64,000 nucleotides of DNA. Source: Mycobacterium sp. ITM-2016-00317 (GTDB taxonomy: Bacteria; Actinomycetota; Actinomycetes; Mycobacteriales; Mycobacteriaceae). The stretch's first letter is position 1. The number at the start of each line of letters is the position of its first letter. Shown here piece after piece: positions 35,175 through 45,205 of this stretch. The notes beneath the pieces are model-generated. The model had not been told where the DNA came from. It saw only the letters and a program-made list of their open reading frames with translations, and made no database searches. The translations under genes and the position numbers were made by a program. The stretch lies in contig NZ_CP134399.1 of NCBI RefSeq assembly GCF_002968295.1, positions 5,642,001 to 5,706,000 on the forward strand, written 5' to 3'.

Positions 35175-35732
35175 GTGACCGACCGCCTTCTCGACGGGCT
35201 GGCGTCGGCGATCGTCGAACGGGGATACCGCGACAGCACCGTGGCCGACGTCGTCCGGAACGCCCGCACTTCCAAGCGCACCTTCTACGAACAGTTCGCA
35301 AGCAAACAGGAGTGCCTCATCGAACTGTTGCGCCGCAACAACTCCGACCTGATCGCACACATCGGGGCGACGGTCCGGCCGGAGGCCGACTGGCAGGAGC
35401 AGATCCGCCAGGCCGTCGACGCCTATGTCGAGCACATCAGCGCGCGCCCGGCGATCACGCTGTGCTGGATCCGCGAGGCCCCCGCCCTCGGCGCGGCGGC
35501 GCGCCCGCTGCACCGGCAGGTGATGCACGATCTGACCGAACTGCTCACGGCGCTGACGAGCAACCCGGGCTTCCAGCGCGCCGCGATCACCCCGATCACA
35601 CCGCCGATGGCGCTCATCCTGCTCGGCGGATTACGCGAGCTGACAGCGCTTTTCGTCGAGGACGAGCGCGACGTCCGAGGGATCGCCGAGCCCGCGGCAG
35701 CCGCGGCCACCGCGCTGGTGAACGCCCGCTAG
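35175..35732 (+). CDS. TetR-family regulator (Rv0135c-like), N-terminus probably frameshifted
   Basis: The conserved frame encodes TDRLLDGLASAIVERGYRDS, the recognition helix region VADVVRNARTSKRTFYEQFA and SKQECLIELL, then a TetR_C-type effector domain to residue 185. Upstream, a good GTG at 35135 with AAGGG before it opens VTTTPVPGRPLHDG in a different frame; joining it to the main frame requires removing one base near 35174 (GG to G), giving HDVTDRLLDG, the expected family join. As printed, translation would start at GTG 35175 without a ribosome site. Real decay or a base error are both possible. Probably represses the P450 gene through the 35095 palindrome. Confidence 0.75.
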   Translation: MTDRLLDGLASAIVERGYRDSTVADVVRNARTSKRTFYEQFASKQECLIELLRRNNSDLIAHIGATVRPEADWQEQIRQAVDAYVEHISARPAITLCWIREAPALGAAARPLHRQVMHDLTELLTALTSNPGFQRAAITPITPPMALILLGGLRELTALFVEDERDVRGIAEPAAAAATALVNAR

Positions 35733-35735
35733 CGC

Positions 35736-36305
35736 TCAGCCCAGCACCAGCCGCGCCGACTTCTCCAGCTTCGACGCGATCTCCTGATAGGACACGTGCC
35801 CCATACCGGCACGCACCAGCGCGCCCGAATAGAGCATCTCCAGCGCATCGATCACCTCGGCGTCGGTGCCCGGCCCCAGCGCCGCGGTCAGCCGGTCACG
35901 GATGTCGCGGCCGATGCGCGCACGCAGCACCTCGACGTCGGGATCGCGGCCCAGCAGCGCGGTGGTCACCGCGCCGGCGAACTCCGGCTCGTCGGCGACC
36001 AGCATCGAGATGTGGCCGAGCACCGCGGTGACCCGGGCCGCGGGGTCCGCCGAACCGTGGTCGACCTCGGGCGAACCGGACAGCCGGCGCCAGAACACCT
36101 CGGCGACCAGATGCTCCTTGGACGAAAAGTAGGTGTAGGCGGTCGCGGCCCCCACCCCCGCCTCGGCGGCCACTCTGCGCACGGTCAGGGCGGGGTAACC
36201 GTCCCGCCTGAGCAGTTCCACCGCCGCGCGTCCCAGCCGCTCCACCGTCTCGGCCTGCCGGGCCGTCAGACGACGCCGAGTCGACTCCAGAGCCGGATCG
36301 GACAC
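35736..36305 (-). CDS. TetR-family regulator, putative controller of the glycoconjugate island
   Basis: The 189-residue regulator has a TetR helix-turn-helix (ALTVRRVAAEAGVGAATAYT then YFSSKEHLVAEVF, about residues 35-60) and an alpha-helical effector domain. GTG at 36305 (VSDPALES) is embedded in the palindrome CGGACA-CA-TGTCCG; the same GGACACATGTCC core recurs at the promoter of the minus-strand glycosyltransferase operon at 40.1 kb. The operator therefore overlaps its own start codon, which fits autorepression of a leaderless or short-leader message. It is oriented away from the methyltransferase gene at 36371, which shares the same intergenic region. Confidence 0.82.
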   Translation of the reverse strand: MSDPALESTRRRLTARQAETVERLGRAAVELLRRDGYPALTVRRVAAEAGVGAATAYTYFSSKEHLVAEVFWRRLSGSPEVDHGSADPAARVTAVLGHISMLVADEPEFAGAVTTALLGRDPDVEVLRARIGRDIRDRLTAALGPGTDAEVIDALEMLYSGALVRAGMGHVSYQEIASKLEKSARLVLG

Positions 36306-36312
36306 ATGTCCG
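36299..36312. promoter_or_regulatory. TetR operator overlapping its own start codon
   Basis: CGGACA-CA-TGTCCG is a perfect palindrome including the 12-bp core GGACACATGTCC, which occurs again (opposite orientation) at 40155-40166 in front of the glycosyltransferase operon. It covers the GTG at 36303-36305. Confidence 0.6.
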
Positions 36313-36343
36313 GACGCTACTACAAGCAGGGGTGAACCACTAG

Positions 36344-38845
<2,502 letters not shown>

Positions 38846-38852
<7 letters not shown>

Positions 38853-40081
38853 GTCGTGACCCTCTCACATGCCCGGTCGTACACCGCGACGGTCTGGGCG
38901 GCAACGGATTGCCAGCTGAACACCTCGAGCGCGCGCCGGCGGCCGTTGTCGCCGAGACGTCGCAGCTCCAGCGGCGAGTCGAGCAGTTCACCGAGCACCG
39001 TGGTGAGCTCGTCGACGTCGGCGGGGGTCACCAGCCGCGCGCACTCCCCGTCGGTGCCCACGACCTCGGGCAGCGCACCGGCCCGGCTCGCCACGATCGG
39101 GGTGCCGCTGGCCATCGCCTCCACCGCGGGCAGCGAGAACCCTTCGTAGAGCGAGGGGATGCACGCGACGTCGGCCGAGGCCAGCAGACCGGCCAGCTCC
39201 GAGTCGCTGAGCCCGCTGGAGATGTGCACGATGTCGGAGATGCCCAACTCGGCGATCAGCTTCTCGGTCGGGCCGTTGGGTTCGAGCTTGGCGACCAGCT
39301 GCAGCTCCAGGTCACGCTCGACGCGCAGCCGGGCGACCGCGTGCAGCAGATGGCTGACGCCCTTGAGCGGCACGTCGGCGCTGGCGATCGCGATGATCCG
39401 GTTCCGCACCCGCTGCTGCGACGGCTGGAACAACTGGGTGTCCACCCCGAGGGGGACGACGTGCAGCTGGGCCGGGTCGACGCCGAAGTCCTCGGCGATG
39501 TCGGTGGCCGAGGTCGACGACACGGTCAGCAGCTCCGGGATCCGGCGCGCGACCTGCTTCTGCATCTCGGCGAAGCCGTACCAGCGGCGCACCAGCGGCT
39601 TGCGCCACCAGACGGCCGCGGCGACGTCGACCACGCGGTCACGGGTGATGGGATGGTGCACCGTGGCGACCACCGGCAGACCCGAGGCCGCGATGTCGAG
39701 CAGCCCTGTGCCCAGGCACTGGTTGTCGTGCACCACGTCGAAGTCGTCGCGGCGCTCGGCGAGCAGCCGCGCCATCCGCAGGCTGAACGTCTTGGGCTCC
39801 GGGAAGCCGGCGGTCCAGGTGGTCAGCAGCTCCTGCAGGTCGATGCTGGTCTTGATCTCACTGGGCCGCGGCACGCGGAACGGGTCCGGCTCGCGGTAGA
39901 GGTCCAGGCTCGGCACCTTGGTGAGCCGGACTCGGGGATCGAGGCCCTCGGGATAGGGCTGACCGGAGAACACCTCGACGTCGTGGCCGAGTTCGACCAG
40001 GCCGCGGCTGAGGTGCCGGACGTAGACGCCTTGACCGCCGCAGTGGGTCTTGCTTCGGTAGGACAGCAGTGCGATGCGCAT
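38846..40081 (-). CDS. GT4-family glycosyltransferase (Rv0225-like)
   Basis: The 411-residue protein is a GT-B, GT4-type retaining glycosyltransferase: N-terminal GGQGVYVRHLSRGLVELGHD (acceptor side) and C-terminal EGFSLPAVEAMASGTPIVAS, the EX7E nucleotide-sugar motif. It closely resembles my memory of M. tuberculosis Rv0225, associated with envelope glycolipid or lipopolysaccharide synthesis. ATG at 40081. First gene of the operon; a TATAGT -10 box on the minus strand and the palindrome at 40153-40168 precede it. The specific product is not known. Confidence 0.85.
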
Positions 40082-40152
40082 GGTCAGCTCACATAACCCG
40101 GAGAGCGGCCCTGAGCTGGGCAGATCGTGTGGCGCAAGAAACCCGAACCCTC

Positions 40153-40168
40153 CTGGACATGTGTCCAG
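40153..40168. promoter_or_regulatory. Operator palindrome at the glycosyltransferase operon promoter
   Basis: CTGGACA-TG-TGTCCAG, perfect 7-bp arms, contains the reverse complement of GGACACATGTCC found at the TetR start codon (36300-36311). On the minus strand a TATAGT -10 hexamer lies immediately upstream (40169-40174), so a repressor bound here would cover the transcription start. Confidence 0.6.
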
Positions 40169-40267
40169 ACTATAGTTTGACGTGCTAGCCGACGCAATCC
40201 GTCCGCTAGCTCTGACTACCACAGTCACGGGCGGCCGTCCTGTCCGACCTCCCGCGATATCCGCGCC

Positions 40268-40723
40268 TCACCCGGGCGGGAAACCTCCCGTGGCCACCGG
40301 CCCCCAGTGCTGGGGCGTCACCCGGATCAGACACTTGCGCTGGTCGACCATCGCCTGGCGGTACTCGTCCCAGTCCGGATGCTCGCCGGAGACGGCCCGG
40401 AAGTACTCCACCAGCGGTTCCACCGCGTCCGGCAGGTCCACCACCTCGGCAGAACCGTCGACCTGCACGTAAGGGCCGTTGAACTCGTCGGACAGCACCA
40501 CCACACTCGCGCGCGGGCGCCGCCTGATGTTGGCGGCCTTCGCGCGCTGGGGATAGCTCGCGATCACGATCCGCCCCTCCGCGTCCACCCCGCCGGTGAC
40601 GGGCGAGCTCTGCAGAGACCCGTCGGCCCGGAAGGTGGTGAGCACCATCCGGTGTCGGGGACGGACGAAGTCGAGCAGTTCGGGCAACGTGACCGCGTCG
40701 GCGGTGGCGATCTTTCCGGCCAT
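40268..40723 (-). CDS. PPOX-class F420-dependent/FMN-binding oxidoreductase
   Basis: The 151-residue protein is a split-barrel flavin/deazaflavin protein of the PPOX superfamily: FRADGSLQSSPVTGGVDAEG, VIASYPQRAKAANIRRRPRA and VQVDGSAEVVDL, with the pattern seen in mycobacterial F420-binding reductases (PPOX class). The C-terminus RVTPQHWGPVATGGFPPG is family-typical. ATG at 40723 rather than the farther GTG/ATG upstream. It is not obviously linked to the glycosyltransferase operon, being separated by 190 bp. Confidence 0.78.
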   Translation of the reverse strand: MAGKIATADAVTLPELLDFVRPRHRMVLTTFRADGSLQSSPVTGGVDAEGRIVIASYPQRAKAANIRRRPRASVVVLSDEFNGPYVQVDGSAEVVDLPDAVEPLVEYFRAVSGEHPDWDEYRQAMVDQRKCLIRVTPQHWGPVATGGFPPG

Positions 40724-40773
40724 CCGCCCAGCGTATCGGCATGTTGTCGGACACCGCACCTACGCTGTCGAAC

Positions 40774-41076
40774 ATGAGTTCGAAAAACGAGTGGATCGCG
40801 GCCCTCGACGCCGTGGATCACGCCCAGCGGGCGGTTTCCGCCCTCCCGTTCACCACGTTGCGGCCGGTAGATCAGCGGGCCGTGCTGACCCGGCTCGACG
40901 CGCTGGAGAAGACGCTGGCGGTCACCCAGCGTCGGCTGCTTGCCCGGATGGTCTCCGGCCCGCCGCCGGTCGAGTTCGCCGGCGCACCGTGGGCCGAGGT
41001 CCTGGCGCGCAGACTGCGCATCTCGGTCGGCGAGGCGCACCGCCGCATCGCCGAGTCCGGCGCAATTCCTACCTGA
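40774..41076 (+). pseudogene. Truncated DUF222 (13E12-type) protein fragment
   Basis: The 100-residue frame is the N-terminal part of the DUF222/HNH (13E12 repeat) family: LDAVDHAQRAVSALP, LDALEKTLAVTQRRLLARMV and RRLRISVGEAHRRIAESG, the usual helical start of these proteins, which are normally several hundred residues with a C-terminal HNH nuclease. Here it ends ESGAIPT and stops, with only 86 nt to the next gene, so the remainder has been deleted. ATG at 40774. Such genes are mobile-like in mycobacteria. Confidence 0.7.
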
Positions 41077-41162
41077 CCGCCCCGCGCGCCGCGCCGCCGA
41101 CCTAGAATCTGAGCGCTTGCACAGCGCGTTACACGACGGCGTGGAACTGACAAGGGGTCGGC

Positions 41163-42464
41163 ATGGCGAAATCCGGCAGTGCGGCCGTCACCGAGTGGCG
41201 CCGCTACGGTCCGTTGCCGGTCGCCGCCGGCCTCGGGTACTCGATCGGCGTCATCCACGTGTACTCGCTGGGCGCGTTCATGCAGCCGCTGCAGGACGAG
41301 TTCGGCTGGAGCCGTGCCGAGACCTCGGCCGGTCTGACTATCGTCGGCATGGCGGCCGCGGCCGCCGCGATGCCCATCGGCCTGATGGTCGACCGGCTCG
41401 GTCCTCGGCGGGTCGGCCTGGTCGGTGTCGCGCTGATGGGTGGTGCGTTCGCCCTGCTGGGCACCGCCACCGGGTCGATGACGAACTGGTTGTTGCTGTG
41501 GGCGGTGCTGGCCTTCGCGGCGTTCTGGGTGCAGACGACGGTGTGGACCTCGGCGGTGGCGAGCCGGTTCGAGACCTCCCGTGGGCTCGCATTCGCGGTC
41601 ACGCTGTCCGGGGGATCGCTGGCCGCGGCCGTCTTCCCCGCCCTGGCCACCCTGTTCATCGGCGAATGGGGCTGGCGCGGAGCATTTTTCGGCCTCGGTG
41701 CGGTTTGGGCCGCCCTGGTGCTGGTCGCGGTCTGGTTCTTCTTCCGCGGCGCCCAGGACGACAAGGTGGCGCGTGCCCGCATCGTGCGGCCGTCGGCACC
41801 GCCTGTCGCGCCCGCCGAGTTGCCGGGCGTCACGCTGCGGGAGGGGCTGCGTTCGGCGACCTTCTACAAACTGCTGGTCGCCGCCGGCCTGTTCGCGTTC
41901 ACCACGCTGGGCATCGTGGTGCACCTGGTGCCGATCCTGCGTGACGCCGGCGCCGAACCGCTGGCGGCGGCGGGCACCGCGGCACTGGTCGGGGTGTTCT
42001 CGATCGTCGGCCGGCTCGGGGTCGGGGTGTTGCTGGACCGTTTCCCGGGGCGGGTGGTCGGGGCCTGCGCCTACCTGGTGCCGATCCTAGGATGCGCGGC
42101 ACTGTTGATCGACGGCAGCAACCCGGTCAGCCAGACCGTCGCCGCCGCGCTGTTCGGTCTCACGCTGGGCGCCGAGGTCGACGTGATCGCCTATCTCGCC
42201 TCGCGGTACTTCGGGCTGAAAAACTTCGGCGGACTGTTCGGCGGGCTGGTGGCCGCGCTGTCACTGGGCACCGCCTTCGGGCCGCTGGCCGCAGGTGCCA
42301 CCTCCGACCACTTCGGCGGCTACACCAACTTCCTGATCCTGACCATCGTGCTGATGGGTATCAGCAGCCTGGCCCTGGCCAGCCTGCGGACGCCGCCGGA
42401 CTGGCCCGTCCCGGACCCCTCGGCCCAAGAGAGCCAACCTGCCGAGCCGGGAGAACGCCTCTAG
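41163..42464 (+). CDS. MFS transporter (OFA/monocarboxylate-type)
   Basis: The 433-residue protein has 12 membrane helices with a charged central loop (about residues 195-225) and the MFS motif VDRLGPRRVGL between helices 2 and 3, plus a second copy LLDRFPGRVVG between 8 and 9. The pattern of an N-terminal WSRAETSAG segment after helix 1 recalls oxalate/formate-type MFS members. ATG at 41163 with AAGGGGTCGGC upstream. Its 3' end is 13 nt from the PaiB-like gene. Substrate unknown. Confidence 0.83.
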   Translation: MAKSGSAAVTEWRRYGPLPVAAGLGYSIGVIHVYSLGAFMQPLQDEFGWSRAETSAGLTIVGMAAAAAAMPIGLMVDRLGPRRVGLVGVALMGGAFALLGTATGSMTNWLLLWAVLAFAAFWVQTTVWTSAVASRFETSRGLAFAVTLSGGSLAAAVFPALATLFIGEWGWRGAFFGLGAVWAALVLVAVWFFFRGAQDDKVARARIVRPSAPPVAPAELPGVTLREGLRSATFYKLLVAAGLFAFTTLGIVVHLVPILRDAGAEPLAAAGTAALVGVFSIVGRLGVGVLLDRFPGRVVGACAYLVPILGCAALLIDGSNPVSQTVAAALFGLTLGAEVDVIAYLASRYFGLKNFGGLFGGLVAALSLGTAFGPLAAGATSDHFGGYTNFLILTIVLMGISSLALASLRTPPDWPVPDPSAQESQPAEPGERL

Positions 42465-42477
42465 GCTCAGAGTCGGA

Positions 42478-43113
42478 ATGTACCGCCCACCGAAGTTCGC
42501 GTTGTCCGAAGCGGACACCCTCGCCGCGCTCGGCCGGGGTGGCTTCGCGCAGCTGGTGACGCACTCCGACGGCCAGATGCTGGTGACTCCGCTACCGCTG
42601 CTGTACGACGACACCCGGCACTGCCTGGTCGGCCACGTGGCACGCGCGAACCCGCACTGGCGCGCCGAGGGACCGTCGGTGGCGATCTTCTCCGGTGCGC
42701 AGGCGTACGTGTCGCCGTCCTTCTATCCGACCAAGCGGGAGACCGGCAAGGTCGTCCCGACGTGGAATTACGACATCGTCGCCGTGCACGGCCGACTGCT
42801 CGCCCACGACGATCCGGCCTGGGTGCGCGATCTCGTCGGCCGGCTCACCGACGAGCACGAGGCGGGCCGCCCCGACCCGTGGCAGGTCAACGACGCGCCC
42901 GAGTCCTACCTGGCCGCGCAGCTCAACGCCATCGTCGGAGTGGAACTGCAGATCACCTCGGTCGAAGGCAAGGCGAAGATGTCGCAGAACCAGCCCGAGC
43001 GCAACCGCGACGGCGTGGTGAGCGGGCTGCGCGCATCGGGGTCGGCCGCCGATCAGTCCGTCGCCGACCGGGTCGAGCAATTGGGCAGCACGAACGCGAA
43101 CGGGCGCGGGTAG
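42478..43113 (+). CDS. PaiB-type FMN-binding transcriptional regulator
   Basis: The 211-residue protein has the PaiB (FMN-binding negative regulator) signatures: MYRPPKFALSEADTLAALGR at the start, LLYDDTRHCLVGHVARANPHW and FYPTKRETGKVVPTWNYDIV, then the closing KAKMSQNQPERNRDGVVSGL. The split-barrel binds FMN; the family is linked to regulation of protease and polyamine-acetyltransferase genes in Bacillus and is widespread in actinobacteria. ATG at 42478, 13 nt after the MFS stop, so co-transcribed. Convergent overlap of 61 nt with the C39-like gene. Confidence 0.85.
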   Translation: MYRPPKFALSEADTLAALGRGGFAQLVTHSDGQMLVTPLPLLYDDTRHCLVGHVARANPHWRAEGPSVAIFSGAQAYVSPSFYPTKRETGKVVPTWNYDIVAVHGRLLAHDDPAWVRDLVGRLTDEHEAGRPDPWQVNDAPESYLAAQLNAIVGVELQITSVEGKAKMSQNQPERNRDGVVSGLRASGSAADQSVADRVEQLGSTNANGRG

Positions 43114-43595
43114 CCCGGGCCCGTCATCCGGCCCCGCCGGACCGCCTCGAGCGCGACAGTGCAGACCTCGCCCGACGACGGTTCGTAGCACCGCGCCGCC
43201 TCCCCGGTGAGGGCCACGATGAGCACCCAGTGCCGTGGGATGAACCGCCCCACCAACATCGCCACCGGCCACCCCGACCGCACCGCGGCCAGCACGTCGG
43301 CCAACCCGTCGTGGCTTCCCCGCCACAGCCGCCAGCGGTACCGCACGCCACGTCCGCGGGAGCAGGCGGTGACCGCGCGCGCCATCCCCACCGGCGTGGT
43401 GCCCCACGCCCGCGGCCACACCCGGTTGACCGACGCGTGCACCCGTCCCTGCTCGGCAGCGAACCACACGCCGGCATCCGGGGCGTCGAGCGACAACCGA
43501 TACGCCGGGTCCACCATCGCGCAGGCGACGACCGCGACGGTCGGCCCGCACGTGACCCCGTCGCGTTGCCGAAGATGCGGCGGCAGGAACTTCAT
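43053..43595 (-). CDS. C39-like papain-fold peptidase protein
   Basis: The 180-residue protein has a papain-like layout: Cys in RDGVTCGPTVAVVAC (about residue 16, in the context TCGPT/TCGP typical of C39 double-glycine peptidases) and a later His in RFIPRHWVLIVAL, followed by an aromatic Tyr/Pro segment. It lacks the transporter domains of bacteriocin C39 proteins, so it is a stand-alone, probably cytoplasmic protein. ATG at 43595 on the minus strand. Overlaps the PaiB-like gene's end by 61 nt. Activity is inferred from the Cys-His pair only. Confidence 0.62.
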   Translation of the reverse strand: MKFLPPHLRQRDGVTCGPTVAVVACAMVDPAYRLSLDAPDAGVWFAAEQGRVHASVNRVWPRAWGTTPVGMARAVTACSRGRGVRYRWRLWRGSHDGLADVLAAVRSGWPVAMLVGRFIPRHWVLIVALTGEAARCYEPSSGEVCTVALEAVRRGRMTGPGYPRPFAFVLPNCSTRSATD

Positions 43596-43702
43596 CGGCG
43601 CGCTCCGCGGTGGAATCCGACCGGCTTTGGGTAATAGCCACCCTAAGCCGACGACAGTCGGTGACGGCAGTGCTGGTCACCGATTCCGGTAGGGAGCAAG
43701 CG

Positions 43703-45097
43703 ATGGGTTTCGACATCACGCCGACCGCGGCGCAGCACGATCTGGCGCGCCGGACGCACGAGTTCGCTGAGGAGGTCGTCCGCCCGGTCGCCGCCGAGTA
43801 CGACCAGCGGCAGGAATTCCCGTGGCCGGTGCTCGAAGAGGCGGCCGCCCGGGGGTTCTACAGCCCGCTGTTCTACCGCGACCTGATCGGCGACCCGACC
43901 GGGCTCTCGCTACCGATGTTCATGGAGGAGCTGTTCTGGGGGTGCGCAGGCATCGGGCTGGCGGTGGTGATGCCCGCGCTGGCGCTGTCGGCGATCGGGC
44001 AGGCCGCCTCGCCCGAGCAGATGCTGCAGTGGGCACCCGAATGTTTCGGCACGCCAGGCGATCTCAAGCTGGCCGCGCTGGCGATCTCCGAACCCGAGGG
44101 CGGCAGCGACGTGCGCAACCTGCGCACCACCGCCCGCCGGGCGGTCCCGGAGCCCGACGCCGACTGGATCATCGACGGGCACAAGATGTGGATCGGCAAC
44201 GGCGGCATCGCCAACGTGCACGTGGTCAACGCCGTCGTCGACCAGGAACTCGGGCACAAGGGGCAGGCGCTGTTCATCGTCCCCGGCGGCACCCCGGGCC
44301 TGGAGATGGTGCGCAAGCTCGACAAGCTCGGCTGCCGCGCCTCCCACACCGCCGAACTCAAGCTGACCGGCGTGCGGGTGCCGGCCGATCACCTGCTCGG
44401 CGGGCAGGAGAAGCTGGACCACAAGCTCGCGCGCGCCCGGGAGGCGGTCGAGGGGGCCCGCCACTCCGGTTCGGCCACGCTCGGCACTTTCGAGCAAACC
44501 CGGCCGATGGTCGCCGCGCAGGCGCTCGGGATCGCCCGGGCCGCACTCGAATACGCGACCGAGTACGCCAACCGCCGGGAGGCGTTCGGGGCGCCGATCA
44601 TCGACAACCAAGGCATCGCGTTTCCGCTGGCCGATCTGGCCACCGGCCTGGACGCCGCGCGGTTGCTCACCTGGCGCGCGTCCTGGATGGCCGCCACCGG
44701 GGTGCCGTTCGAGCGCGGCGAGGGCTCGATGTCGAAGTTGGCGGCCAGCGAGCTGGCGGTGCGCACCACCGAACGGGCCATCCAGACCATGGGCGGCTGG
44801 GGCTACATCACCGACCATCCCGTCGAGAAGTGGTATCGGGATGCCAAGCTCTACACCATCTTCGAGGGCACCAGCGAGATTCAGCGGGTCGTCATCTCCA
44901 ACGCGCTCGGCGCCGCGGACGGAAGGCCGCCGCTGCACGTCGACCTGGAACCGTCCGGCGGCCCGGTCAACCGCCTGTTCGGCCGGGGTACCCCGGCGCG
45001 GACCCAGGTCGCCGCGTCGGCGCTGTCGATGAAGGACCGGGTGCCCGCGCCGGTCATGCAGATGGCGATGAAGGTGCTCCGACCGCCCCGGAAGTGA
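43703..45097 (+). CDS. fadE: Acyl-CoA dehydrogenase
   Basis: The 464-residue flavoprotein has the family signatures LAALAISEPEGGSDVRNLRT (FAD/substrate-binding), HKMWIGNGGIANVHVV and, near the C-terminus, YRDAKLYTIFEGTSEIQRVV, where the Glu is the usual catalytic base position. It should oxidise an acyl-CoA at the alpha-beta bond and pass electrons to an electron-transfer flavoprotein. ATG at 43703, after GGTAGGGAGC. Divergent from the C39-like gene by about 107 bp. The specific substrate is not deducible; fadE numbering cannot be assigned. Confidence 0.92.
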   Translation: MGFDITPTAAQHDLARRTHEFAEEVVRPVAAEYDQRQEFPWPVLEEAAARGFYSPLFYRDLIGDPTGLSLPMFMEELFWGCAGIGLAVVMPALALSAIGQAASPEQMLQWAPECFGTPGDLKLAALAISEPEGGSDVRNLRTTARRAVPEPDADWIIDGHKMWIGNGGIANVHVVNAVVDQELGHKGQALFIVPGGTPGLEMVRKLDKLGCRASHTAELKLTGVRVPADHLLGGQEKLDHKLARAREAVEGARHSGSATLGTFEQTRPMVAAQALGIARAALEYATEYANRREAFGAPIIDNQGIAFPLADLATGLDAARLLTWRASWMAATGVPFERGEGSMSKLAASELAVRTTERAIQTMGGWGYITDHPVEKWYRDAKLYTIFEGTSEIQRVVISNALGAADGRPPLHVDLEPSGGPVNRLFGRGTPARTQVAASALSMKDRVPAPVMQMAMKVLRPPRK

Positions 45098-45205
45098 CAG
45101 CTGCGTCAATCGAAAAAAACCCGGTACCCCTGGTTTCACCTTGGTTGGTTCTGGCAACATTACCGACCAGTCAGATAGACGTCCGGTACGCGGGATGGGA
45201 TCACG

